Shown piece after piece: positions 35,489-42,343 of a DNA stretch of 64,000 bases. The notes beneath the pieces are model-generated. The model was not told where the DNA came from. It searched no databases and was given only the letters and a program-made list of their open reading frames with translations. Each line of letters begins with the position of its first letter. Positions within the stretch are counted from its first letter, which is position 1. The translations under genes and the position numbers were made by a program. The stretch lies in contig CAZHTC010000006.1 in NCBI GenBank assembly GCA_964535575.1, positions 62,001-126,000 of the forward strand, written 5' to 3'. Source of the stretch: JAGPCK01 sp964535575 (GTDB lineage: Bacteria; Bacteroidota; Bacteroidia; UKL13-3).

Positions 35489-35560
35489 AACTTTAAATTC
35501 TTAATCAAGATTAAGGAATTTTTATGAAAAAGGATAAAAAACTGGAGGAAAAGTTTTGGC
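35460..35560 (-). repeat. Direct repeat, copy 1 (5' end of lipoprotein gene plus upstream region)
   Basis: About 100 bases covering the first codons of the lipoprotein gene and its leader. It aligns with 36861-36964, sharing exact words such as AACAGTACTTTCATAACTT and GGAATTTTTATGA, at roughly 75-80 percent identity by eye. The two copies are direct repeats on either side of the protease gene. Confidence 0.75.
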
Positions 35561-35688
35561 TATGGTTGGCATCTCAATTAAACAGTTAATGAATGGCACG
35601 AGCTGCATCCCGAAAGTCATTTGGACGCGCCAGTTGTGGGCTACAAATTTGTTTAGTTAATCATTCTCGGTATGGCTAATGGGATGTT
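35561..35688. other. Intergenic spacer
   Basis: About 130 bases between the lipoprotein operon leader and the protease stop. No gene, terminator hairpin or recognisable repeat unit was found; a short unassigned stretch (GTGGGCTACAAATTTGT near 35636-35652) may be debris of an older element. Confidence 0.4.
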
Positions 35689-36729
35689 TTATTCACATAT
35701 AACAATGAAGATGTAGTTTTTGAGTTTGGCAATCTTGTCTGTAAGCGACAAGTTTGCAGTAATGGTTTTATTGTTCTCGATTGTAATGCTCTCAACGAGT
35801 TTTAAAAAAGAGGAAACATACTGTGATTTAATTGCGTAGCCTGTTGCTTCCGCCCCTTGTAATTTAGCATTGATTATACCTATTACATCTCCGTTTTCAT
35901 TAAATAGTGGGCTACCACTATTACCCGGTTGAACAGCCGCAGAGAACTGGTATTGTGAAATGGTCCCTTTAAAACCACTCTTCGCGCTAATTATTCCCTC
36001 TGTTACTTTTATTTCTTCCCCCATTGTCGTGGTCATAGGGAAGCCCAGAACAAATGATTTTGTACCTTGTGAATTTGTTTCTGTGCTTAACCCGTATGGA
36101 ATAATTTCAAAAGTGAGATTTTGGTTTTTTAGTTTAAGTAGGGCAAGGTCAAGGTCTATGTCGTAGGCTACTACATCAGCTGCATATAGTGTGGTAAAGT
36201 CATTGCCAATACCCTTTACTTGAATTGTCTTTGCCCCCTTTATTACGTGGTAGTTGGTAAGTAAATAGCCTTGTTTACTAATTAAGAAACAAGTGCCTTG
36301 TTTGGGTCCGTCAGATTCAACTTCATCAGGAAGTTTTCCTAATGGGTGTTTTTTGTCTTCCTCTGCTTTTATTAAATTAGTGTTTTTTGCATAAATTATT
36401 TTCCCTTTTTCTTCGTCAACTAATTTAAAACTTATATTGGCTATATTAATAATGGATAGCCTATAATAATAAGTATTTCCTTTTTTTATATCTATACTTT
36501 CCGTTATTCTATTCTCACCTAAGACAATTCTAACAGAAATTCTTCCCTCGGAATATATTTTGTATTCCAAATTCTCGTTCTTTTTTAACATACCAGCAAG
36601 TTGGTCGTTTAGATATATATAAAAAGTGTAATCTCTAGGAAAAGTGTTTACAATATTAATTGTGCTAAAATTTTGGGCGATTACACTGAAAGTGAAAATC
36701 GTAAATAGAATAGTAAGAATTGTTTTCAT
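35689..36729 (-). CDS. Exported trypsin-like serine protease
   Basis: A 346-residue protein with a signal peptide (ILTILFTIFTFSVIAQ). Residues of about 20-115 form a small beta domain. The chymotrypsin-fold domain shows the catalytic triad: His in YLLTNYHVIKGA, Asp in YDIDLDLALLKLKN and Ser in VQPGNSGSPLFNENGDVIGI. There is no PDZ domain, unlike typical HtrA/DegP. Similar stand-alone proteases occur in bacterial conflict and stress loci, but no partner is evident. It is flanked by the direct repeats at 35460-35560 and 36861-36964, is more AT-rich than the neighbours, and is probably a recent arrival. A 44-aa frame lies 25 bases upstream. Confidence 0.9.
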   Translation of the reverse strand: MKTILTILFTIFTFSVIAQNFSTINIVNTFPRDYTFYIYLNDQLAGMLKKNENLEYKIYSEGRISVRIVLGENRITESIDIKKGNTYYYRLSIINIANISFKLVDEEKGKIIYAKNTNLIKAEEDKKHPLGKLPDEVESDGPKQGTCFLISKQGYLLTNYHVIKGAKTIQVKGIGNDFTTLYAADVVAYDIDLDLALLKLKNQNLTFEIIPYGLSTETNSQGTKSFVLGFPMTTTMGEEIKVTEGIISAKSGFKGTISQYQFSAAVQPGNSGSPLFNENGDVIGIINAKLQGAEATGYAIKSQYVSSFLKLVESITIENNKTITANLSLTDKIAKLKNYIFIVICE

Positions 36730-36754
36730 TTTTTGATGATTTATTCAAGAAGCT

Positions 36755-36889
36755 TTATTTTGTTGTTATTTCTATTTTGTTAGAAGTACTTTGGTCCGTA
36801 GCGATTTGGTTGACTGTAATGTCAGAGTGTGAAAAACCTGTTATAAATTTCATGCAACCAATAAGAATTAATTTAAACAGTACTTTCAT
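36755..36889 (-). CDS. Short lipoprotein-like frame with duplicated leader
   Basis: A 44-codon frame starting MKVLFKLILIGC, close to MKVLLNLMLIC of the lipoprotein at 34976-35488, and lying downstream of the second copy of that gene's leader. LIGC could be a lipobox with Cys at residue 12. The remainder (about 32 residues, ending NKIEITTK) has no recognisable domain. It is either a truncated duplicate of the lipoprotein gene whose promoter now drives the protease, or a genuine short lipoprotein. The frame extends upstream to 37117 but that part crosses the repeat units and looks non-coding. Confidence 0.45.
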   Translation of the reverse strand: MKVLFKLILIGCMKFITGFSHSDITVNQIATDQSTSNKIEITTK

Positions 36890-36964
36890 AACTTCAAATT
36901 CTTTAACCAATATTAGGGAATTTTTATGAGATAGGGTAAAAAACCGCCAGAAATATTTTAAGGC
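36861..36964 (-). repeat. Direct repeat, copy 2 (duplicated lipoprotein 5' end)
   Basis: Diverged copy of 35460-35560, including the ATG region (MKVLF in place of MKVLL) and about 70 bases of upstream sequence with a TAATATTG/TAATCTTG box that may be the -7 element of both copies. Confidence 0.75.
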
Positions 36965-37012
36965 AGTGGGGAAGGTATTGGTAGTAGGGGTAAACTTTTT
37001 GTTGGCACTTGC

Positions 37013-37116
37013 GATAACCTGGTGAGCATTTAATATATATTTGTGGTAGCAGACAGTGAAGTGCTTTCTAAACCAGCACATCGTAAGGCTGCCGACCGTT
37101 AGCATAAAAGACGACA
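37013..37116 (+). repeat. attC-like palindromic unit A
   Basis: Runs from GATAAC (37013) to GTTAGC (37098-37103), 91 bp, with inner pairing CTGGT (37019) against ACCAG (about 37072) and imperfect further pairing. The right core continues as CGTTAGCATAAAAGACGACA (37097-37116), identical over 20 bases to unit B. It shares TGAAGTGCTT with unit B. A coding fragment starts eight bases after it. Confidence 0.7.
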
Positions 37117-37123
37117 TGGTATA

Positions 37124-37270
37124 ATGGAAGCACTAATGCCCATAATATTCAATTACGGTTTTGACAACTTGGGACTACAAAGAATGGAAGGACTTGTTGA
37201 AACAGATTATTTGAACTTGATAAACATAAAAATTAATAAAAAGGACAACCAACTTGAAAGTTATGAATAG
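37124..37270 (+). pseudogene. GNAT acetyltransferase fragment
   Basis: A 48-codon frame whose first 35 residues read like the middle of a RimJ/RimL-type GNAT acetyltransferase (MPIIFNYGFDNLGLQRMEG, then LVETDYLN). In intact members this is preceded by about 110 residues containing the acetyl-CoA loop and followed by about 40 more. Both parts are missing, so the fragment cannot be active. It begins directly after unit A and overlaps the next small gene by eight bases, so it is a remnant trapped between cassette units. Confidence 0.65.
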
Positions 37271-37451
37271 ACAAACCAATTACTTTTTTCTTGCAGGGCT
37301 TTTCTTTGTGGTATATCTAATAATGGAATTTACTAATATTTATGGTGACTCAGGTTGGTTCAAAGCTTTTCTATTAATTCTATCAGTGACTTTTTTGATA
37401 ACAGGAATTGCCAATAAAAATAAGAAAAGCAATGACAGCGAACATAAATAA
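37263..37451 (+). CDS. Small two-helix membrane protein (cassette gene)
   Basis: A 62-residue protein with two hydrophobic helices, FFLAGLFFVVYLIMEF near 8-23 and FKAFLLILSVTFLITGIA near 34-51, and a charged tail (NKNKKSNDSEHK). The start ATG 37263 is chosen over TTG 37254. The stop at 37449-37451 lies 12 bases before the left core of unit B. Too short for firm family assignment; similar single- or double-span proteins are common in integron-type cassettes and toxin-antitoxin contexts, but a toxic role is only a guess. Confidence 0.55.
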   Translation: MNRQTNYFFLAGLFFVVYLIMEFTNIYGDSGWFKAFLLILSVTFLITGIANKNKKSNDSEHK

Positions 37452-37462
37452 AATGCCGAACC

Positions 37463-37604
37463 GATAACAGGTGTTTGGCAATATGGCGGCTGAAGTGCTT
37501 CTATGAAACATTTGTGCACGGTTCAACAACAAAAATTCTATTGAACTTTTGTGCTAAAATCCGCCACAGCCAAAGCCAGCAAATCGTTAGCATAAAAGAC
37601 GACA
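37463..37604 (+). repeat. attC-like palindromic unit B
   Basis: A 129-bp imperfect palindrome between GATAAC (37463) and GTTAGC (37586-37591). Nested perfect arms: TTTGGC (37474-37479) with GCCAAA (37569-37574); TGGCGG (37484-37489) with CCGCCA (37561-37566); GTTCAA (37521-37526) with TTGAAC (37541-37546). It is preceded by CCGAACC and followed by ATAAAAGACGACA. This gives a long folded single strand with internal bulges, as in integron attC sites, although the cores do not match the canonical RYYYAAC/GTTRRRY exactly. Confidence 0.75.
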
Positions 37605-37629
37605 AAGAAAGTAAAAGGACAAATTCCAA

Positions 37630-38178
37630 ATGAAAATATTTGCTGAAACGGAAAGACTAATTTTACGAGAAATTCTGCAATCAGATCTGGACGGAATGTT
37701 TGAACTTGACTCCGACCCGGAAGTTCAGAAATATTTAGGAAACAAAATTGTATCCGATAAAAATCAAATTGCGGAAGTGATAAATTTCGTCCGTCAACAG
37801 TATATTGATAATGGAATTGGCCGTTGGGCAGTTATTGATAAAAGAACTAACGCTTTTATTGGTTGGACAGGGTTGAAGTTTGTAACTGAATTAACAAATG
37901 GTCGCAAGAACTATTATGACTTGGGCTACAGAATAGTCAGAAAATATTGGGGACAGGGAATTGCAACCGAAACTGCTATGTTATCTTTAGATTATGCTTT
38001 TACCAAACTAAAAATAAACGAAGTTTATGCTGCTGCAAGTTGTGAGAATTTAGCTTCAAACAAAATTCTCCAAAATATTGGGATGAGTTTCATCGAGACT
38101 TTCTACTATGAAGATATAAAGTGTAATTGGTATAAAATTGACAAAGATTATTACGAAAACAATAAACCGAACCGCTAA
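37630..38178 (+). CDS. GNAT family N-acetyltransferase (RimJ/RimL-like cassette gene)
   Basis: A complete 182-residue acetyltransferase. N-terminal ETERLILREILQSDLDGMFE is the standard RimJ/RimL opening; the acetyl-CoA binding region is GYRIVRKYWGQGIATETAML, followed by NEVYAAASCENLASNKILQ and the final IGMSF strand. It transfers acetyl to an amine (protein N-terminus, small molecule or antibiotic); substrate unknown. It begins 26 bases after unit B's right arm. Its stop TAA is part of the left core GCTAAC of unit C, so the last codons (KPNR) are encoded by the repeat itself. This one-gene-per-unit geometry is cassette-like. Base composition is AT-richer than in the core genes. Confidence 0.9.
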   Translation: MKIFAETERLILREILQSDLDGMFELDSDPEVQKYLGNKIVSDKNQIAEVINFVRQQYIDNGIGRWAVIDKRTNAFIGWTGLKFVTELTNGRKNYYDLGYRIVRKYWGQGIATETAMLSLDYAFTKLKINEVYAAASCENLASNKILQNIGMSFIETFYYEDIKCNWYKIDKDYYENNKPNR

Positions 38179-38300
38179 CAACACCTACCCCAAAAGGCTG
38201 GGTTTGGCTTAGCTGATTTTCAATACGTGTTCCGCAGGCACATTTGTTCAGTTTTCCAATTGAACTTTAGTACTAAAAATCCCTAATGGCTGGGCATATC
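38174..38300 (+). repeat. attC-like unit C (right core missing)
   Basis: Starts with ACCGAACCGCTAACA, parallel to unit B's GCCGAACCGATAACA. The centre shares ACATTTGT and the GTTCA/TTGAAC hairpin arms with unit B (38246-38250 and 38260-38265), followed by ACTAAAAATCC against unit B's GCTAAAATCCG. No GTTAGC right core is present before the next gene's stop at 38330, so the unit appears truncated at the island's edge. Confidence 0.6.
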
Positions 38301-38329
38301 AGTGGGTAAAACGGTGAATCAGGTAAAAG

Positions 38330-39106
38330 TTACCACCCGCCACTTGCACCACCCCCGCCAAATCCTCCTCCTCCAAAACCACCGAAGCCAATACCACCAC
38401 CCCCGCCCCCGCTGAAACCACCCCCACTGCCTCCGTATCCATAAGCGTCCATTTCGGAGGTGGTAACTGAATTAAATGTAAAGGGGAAAAAAACCGTTTG
38501 CTCAAAACAGGGGAACAGATTAACATTTTCGTTTACCGGAATTAACTTCTCCAGGATGTTAGTATCCAGAAGCAGGATATTGCTTCCTAAATCAGTGGTG
38601 AGAATTTGTATTTCGGTTTCATCCCCTCCTTTGTCTAGGCATTTTTCAAGTACTTCCAGTTTATGTTCTATCCGTTTTTTTTCTTCCTTCGCGGCTTGAG
38701 AAGGGAAGTACAGGGAAGTACACAGATTTCGTTCGCACAAATCTTCGTACACAAAGTCCGTTTTAAACGTGTTGGTGTCTTTCTCCAGTTTATCTGTAAC
38801 TAAAATGCGCAGGTGTGAAAATATCAGTTCACCTTCACCTGGAAACAGGTTGGTAAAAAAACGTTCTGCTCTGTTGTAGGTTTCTTTACCAAATAAAGGT
38901 CCCCGCGAAAAAAAACTGCGGGTTAATGGCCTGGGGTCACGGTTATTTACATATACCTCGCGGTTTTCTATGTGGATCACACCGCGTAAACATAAATCCT
39001 GCAGGGTAAGTTTAAGTAACTCTTTGCCTTTGCAGAAAAATGGGGAACTGATGTAAGTAAATTCAGCCGGGCTTAACGTAATGGAACCATCTCGAACTTT
39101 ATACAT
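38330..39106 (-). CDS. Soluble DUF2207-like protein with Gly-rich tail
   Basis: A 258-residue protein without signal peptide or membrane helix. The N-terminal part (SPAEFTYISSPFFCKGKELLKL followed by LQDLCLRGVIHIENREVYV) resembles the cytoplasmic winged-helix-like module of DUF2207/TIGR04222 proteins. A charged helical middle (AAKEEKKRIEHKLEVLEKCL) follows. The last 35 residues are almost pure Gly with Phe/Ser, ending GGASGGW, a tail typical of DUF2207 and TPM-domain membrane proteins. In those families the soluble module is attached to several membrane helices, absent here. Function unknown. It lies between cassette unit C and the toxin-antitoxin pair. Confidence 0.65.
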   Translation of the reverse strand: MYKVRDGSITLSPAEFTYISSPFFCKGKELLKLTLQDLCLRGVIHIENREVYVNNRDPRPLTRSFFSRGPLFGKETYNRAERFFTNLFPGEGELIFSHLRILVTDKLEKDTNTFKTDFVYEDLCERNLCTSLYFPSQAAKEEKKRIEHKLEVLEKCLDKGGDETEIQILTTDLGSNILLLDTNILEKLIPVNENVNLFPCFEQTVFFPFTFNSVTTSEMDAYGYGGSGGGFSGGGGGGIGFGGFGGGGFGGGGASGGW

Positions 39107-39212
39107 GCAGATCTAAGCATTTCGTTTGTCAGGGAATTATTTATGGAGCAGGTAAGAATCAATTTTGGTCTTCAATAAGGGGATATGGTGTTTGCAGATA
39201 TCAAATATGATT

Positions 39213-39500
39213 TCATAATCTGTTTTTTTCATAATGATGAGAAATAAAATCCCTGAATCGGATAATCGCATCAGCATCTGCTCCAATTTGTTGATCAATA
39301 AAGGAGGCATCTTCCTTACTTATACGCTTAACATGTTCACCAATTACCTGTAAACGCATGGCTACAGAATCCATCAGTTGTACCTGTAACTCATCCCTTG
39401 TGAAATCTTCAGGGCTTTTCAGGTGGGAGGTACGTTCCAGAATTAATTGGATAGATTCGAGGATCCGTTCTAACCGTTCTGTGATGATCAGATTAGGCAT
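39213..39500 (-). CDS. hepT: HepT-like toxin (frame broken near C-terminus)
   Basis: HepT of the MntA/HepT type II/VII system; in characterised systems HepT is an RNase-like toxin silenced by MntA adding AMP to its Tyr. The 95 residues include RERILES-like helices and the active-site stretch IRFRDFISHHYEKN (R-x4-6-H-x-Y motif). The frame stops 5 residues after HHY. Removing one A from the A7 tract at 39223-39229 would continue it as HHYEKTDYEIIFDICKHHIP and on to a stop at 39137-39139, giving the usual 120 residues. So the C-terminal helix is lost by a frameshift, or the base is a sequencing error. The start ATG overlaps mntA's 3' end by eight bases, the normal operon layout. Confidence 0.85.
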   Translation of the reverse strand: MPNLIITERLERILESIQLILERTSHLKSPEDFTRDELQVQLMDSVAMRLQVIGEHVKRISKEDASFIDQQIGADADAIIRFRDFISHHYEKNRL

Positions 39501-39783
39501 GGATAAGTTCTTTTTGCAGGGAAGAAAGGAAAGCTGTAGATAAGTGAGGTCCTTTACGCACTAAATCTACCGGTTGGAGAAACAATTGTTCGAGGTATAT
39601 TTTCAATGCGGTATATTTGGTATAACTGGGCTCATTCAGTTCAACCAATATGTCAATATCACTTCCGGGTTTTGTTTCATCTCTTGCAGCCGAACCAAAT
39701 AAAGCAATGTCCAAAACTCCGAATTGGTTTTGGAGTTCGGCTTTATGCGTTTTGAGTAATTGTAGCAGCGTGTAAGAATCCAT
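39493..39783 (-). CDS. mntA: MntA-like nucleotidyltransferase antitoxin
   Basis: A 96-residue minimal nucleotidyltransferase. The signature IALFGSAARDETKPGSDIDI carries the GSxxR(G/D) loop and the two catalytic Asp residues, with LVELNEPS following. MntA-type antitoxins neutralise HepT by transferring AMP to a Tyr near the HepT active site. ATG at 39783 (MDSYTLLQLL) is preferred to a TTG at 39789. The gene is followed by hepT with an eight-base overlap. If HepT is inactive through the frameshift, MntA may be an orphan antitoxin that still protects against related toxins. Confidence 0.88.
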   Translation of the reverse strand: MDSYTLLQLLKTHKAELQNQFGVLDIALFGSAARDETKPGSDIDILVELNEPSYTKYTALKIYLEQLFLQPVDLVRKGPHLSTAFLSSLQKELIHA

Positions 39784-39820
39784 ACACAAATTTAATGAAA
39801 TTAATTCAGGTAAACAGCCA

Positions 39821-42295
39821 TCACTCCTGAAAATACACGCGTTTTACACGTTGCGAAATGCCGGTTACCAGTTCGTAGGGGATGGTATTGGCGGCAAGGG
39901 CAAGTTCATTAATATCTAATCCTTTTCCAAACACAATTACCTCATCACCTTCCCGGCAATCAATATGGCTTATATCAAGCATGGTCATGTCCATACAGAT
40001 ATTGCCTACTATGGGAGCCTTTTTACCATTTACCAGCATATATCCTTTTCCGTTGCTCAGTCCGCGGTCGAGCCCATCGGCATACCCTATAGCCACCACG
40101 GCAATGCGGGCGTCTTGTTGTGCCCTCCCCATGCGGCTATAGCCAATGCTTTCGCCAGCTTTTATATGGCGCAATTGCGAAACAATGGTTTTAAGCGTAC
40201 CTACGGTTTCCAGTTCATTTTTTACTTTTCCAGTGGGGTCTACTCCGTATAAACCTATTCCCAGCCGCACCATATCAAGTTGTGCTTCGGGAAAACGAAC
40301 AATGCCCCCCGAGTTTAGAATATGCCGCAGCACCGGGTAATCAAAACTTTTCACTACGCGCTGGCTCATTTGCATAAAGCGGTTTATCTGTTGCCGGGTA
40401 AACTCATCGTGCTCGGGCTCGTCACTGGCGGCAAGGTGTGCAAAAACCGAGCGCACCAAAATATTCGGGTATTTTTTTAATTCGTCCAGCAGCCTGTCGA
40501 TATCCTGTTCATCAAAACCCAACCTGCGCATGCCGGTGTCAACTTCAATATGAATTCCAATCTCGGCACCTTCAATATGCTCAATCAAATCGTGCAGGAT
40601 AAAAAAATTATAAATCTCTGGCTCCAGCTGGTGTTGGGCAATATTTAAAAAGCTTCCCGGTTCGGGGTTCATTACCATAATGGGTAGTTTAATGCCGGCC
40701 TGCCTCAGGGCAGCTCCTTCATCGGCATAGGCTACACTTAAATAATCCACTCGGTGATATTCCAGTGCTTTGGCAATCTCATGCGTACCGCTTCCGTAGG
40801 AAAAAGCTTTTACCATAGCCATCAGTTTGGTTTGTGGGTTTAACTGATTGCGGTACACATTAAGGTTGTGCACTAATGCATTCAGGTTTATTTCCATTAC
40901 CGTAGCATGGATTTTACTCTCTAACTGTCGGCTTATTTTTTCAAACTCAAAGGTGCGGGCTCCCTTAATCAGAATAATTTCGTCACGAAAATCAAAGCTG
41001 CTGAAATTTTCCATGAGGTGTGCGGTGTTAAAGAAGAATTTCTTGCTCATCGAAAATTTCTGGTACTGCTGACAAATATCTTTTCCTACACCTATCAGTT
41101 GTTGTATTCCTGCCTCGCGCACCATAGTGGCTACCTGCGTGTAGAGTTCTTCTTTGTTTACGCCCGTTTCAAGAATATCGGAGAGAATAATGGTTTTACG
41201 CTGATGTTGTGTTTGCTGATTTAAAAAATCGAGTGCAATTTTTAACGATTGCAAATCGGAGTTGTAGGTATCGTTAATGATGGTGCAATTGTGAATGCCT
41301 TCGCGCATTTGCAGGCGCATTTCCACGGGATGCAATTGTTCAAAACGTTTCAGCATTTCCGGGCTTAACCGTTCAATGGCCAGCAGGTAACATACGCAGG
41401 TGAGGACGTTATGAATGGAGGCATCATCGGTGTAGGGAATAGTAAACGAAAAATCGCTGGCCCGGTAAGTAAATTTAATTTCGGTGCGATTATTTTTACG
41501 GATAATTTCCTTTGCGAAAATAGTAGCCGTTTCTTTTACCGACCAGCTGATGCCTTTGGTGAGCGGATATTGCTCAAACAATTCGTGCGCCTTATGTTTT
41601 ACTTCGGGCTGGTCTTTGCAGTAAATAAGTACATCGCAATCGGCAAAGAGTTTAAACTTCTCACTTAGTTTTTGTTCACGGTTTTCAAACCCTTCATCGT
41701 GTGCCGAACCCAGGTTGGTAAAGATGCCGATATTGGGTTTTATGATATGAGCCAGCCGCTGCATTTCGTTAGGTTTTGAAATGCCCGCTTCAAAAAGGGC
41801 CAGTGTATTTTCGGGTCGTAGCTGCCACACCGAGAGCGGAACTCCTGTTTGCGAATTATAACTTTTGGGGCTTCGCACCATGGTGAAATCATCTTTGAGC
41901 AATTGATACAACCATTCTTTTACTATCGTTTTTCCATTGCTTCCGGTAATGGCAGTTACGGGGAGCGAAAATTGCTGGCGGTGAAAAGCAGCAAGCGTTT
42001 GCAAAGCTGCCAGGGTATCCTGAACCACCAACACCGAGCAACCCGTAAAACGAACCGGGAAACTGTAATTGGGCCCAATTACAAAATTGCGAACACCGGC
42101 CTGATACAAATCCTCGATATACCTGTGCCCGTCATTACGCTCGCTGGTAAGGGCAAAAAACAAAGTGCTTTCGGCCTGGGTAAGCCTGCGGCTGTCGGTA
42201 AGCAGGTGGTGAATCAGGTGCTCACTTTCGGCAGCTACGATGCGTGCATGGATGATGGTGGCTATGCGATGGGCGTTGTAGTGAGGGAATGTCAT
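39821..42295 (-). CDS. murF-alr: Bifunctional MurF ligase / alanine racemase
   Basis: A fusion of 824 residues typical of Bacteroidota. Residues 1 to about 455 are MurF, which adds D-Ala-D-Ala to UDP-MurNAc-tripeptide; the ATP loop is AITGSNGKTIVKEW near 116-128, and the acceptor region NDTYNSDLQSLKIALDFL is near 350. Residues of about 460-824 are a PLP-dependent alanine racemase making D-Ala; the PLP Lys is in AMVKAFSYGSG near 495, with FAHLAASDEPEHDEF and NICMDMTMLDISHI further on. The fusion couples D-Ala production to its use in cytoplasmic peptidoglycan precursor synthesis. I chose ATG 42295, 12 bases after a -7 box; an in-frame TTG at 42310 overlaps that box. Confidence 0.96.
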   Translation of the reverse strand: MTFPHYNAHRIATIIHARIVAAESEHLIHHLLTDSRRLTQAESTLFFALTSERNDGHRYIEDLYQAGVRNFVIGPNYSFPVRFTGCSVLVVQDTLAALQTLAAFHRQQFSLPVTAITGSNGKTIVKEWLYQLLKDDFTMVRSPKSYNSQTGVPLSVWQLRPENTLALFEAGISKPNEMQRLAHIIKPNIGIFTNLGSAHDEGFENREQKLSEKFKLFADCDVLIYCKDQPEVKHKAHELFEQYPLTKGISWSVKETATIFAKEIIRKNNRTEIKFTYRASDFSFTIPYTDDASIHNVLTCVCYLLAIERLSPEMLKRFEQLHPVEMRLQMREGIHNCTIINDTYNSDLQSLKIALDFLNQQTQHQRKTIILSDILETGVNKEELYTQVATMVREAGIQQLIGVGKDICQQYQKFSMSKKFFFNTAHLMENFSSFDFRDEIILIKGARTFEFEKISRQLESKIHATVMEINLNALVHNLNVYRNQLNPQTKLMAMVKAFSYGSGTHEIAKALEYHRVDYLSVAYADEGAALRQAGIKLPIMVMNPEPGSFLNIAQHQLEPEIYNFFILHDLIEHIEGAEIGIHIEVDTGMRRLGFDEQDIDRLLDELKKYPNILVRSVFAHLAASDEPEHDEFTRQQINRFMQMSQRVVKSFDYPVLRHILNSGGIVRFPEAQLDMVRLGIGLYGVDPTGKVKNELETVGTLKTIVSQLRHIKAGESIGYSRMGRAQQDARIAVVAIGYADGLDRGLSNGKGYMLVNGKKAPIVGNICMDMTMLDISHIDCREGDEVIVFGKGLDINELALAANTIPYELVTGISQRVKRVYFQE

Positions 42296-42307
42296 GTTAT
42301 TTAGGTA

Positions 42308-42315
42308 CAAAACTA
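42308..42315 (-). promoter_or_regulatory. -7 promoter box TAGTTTTG
   Basis: Perfect TAnnTTTG on the minus strand, 12 bases before the ATG of murF-alr. Confidence 0.45.
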
Positions 42316-42343
42316 TAAGAATTGACTGAATAAGTACCGACAG

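Noticed and set aside
36890..37117. Upstream extension of the 44-aa frame to 37117
   Set aside because: It runs through the duplicated leader and the attC-like unit A; no coding character.
37013..38300. CRISPR array interpretation of the repeated units
   Set aside because: Units are long imperfect palindromes separated by genes, not short uniform repeats with uniform spacers; no cas genes.
37013..38300. Canonical integron attC sites
   Set aside because: Core sites CGATAAC/CGCTAAC and GTTAGCA do not fit RYYYAAC/GTTRRRY and no IntI is present, so I report the units only as attC-like.
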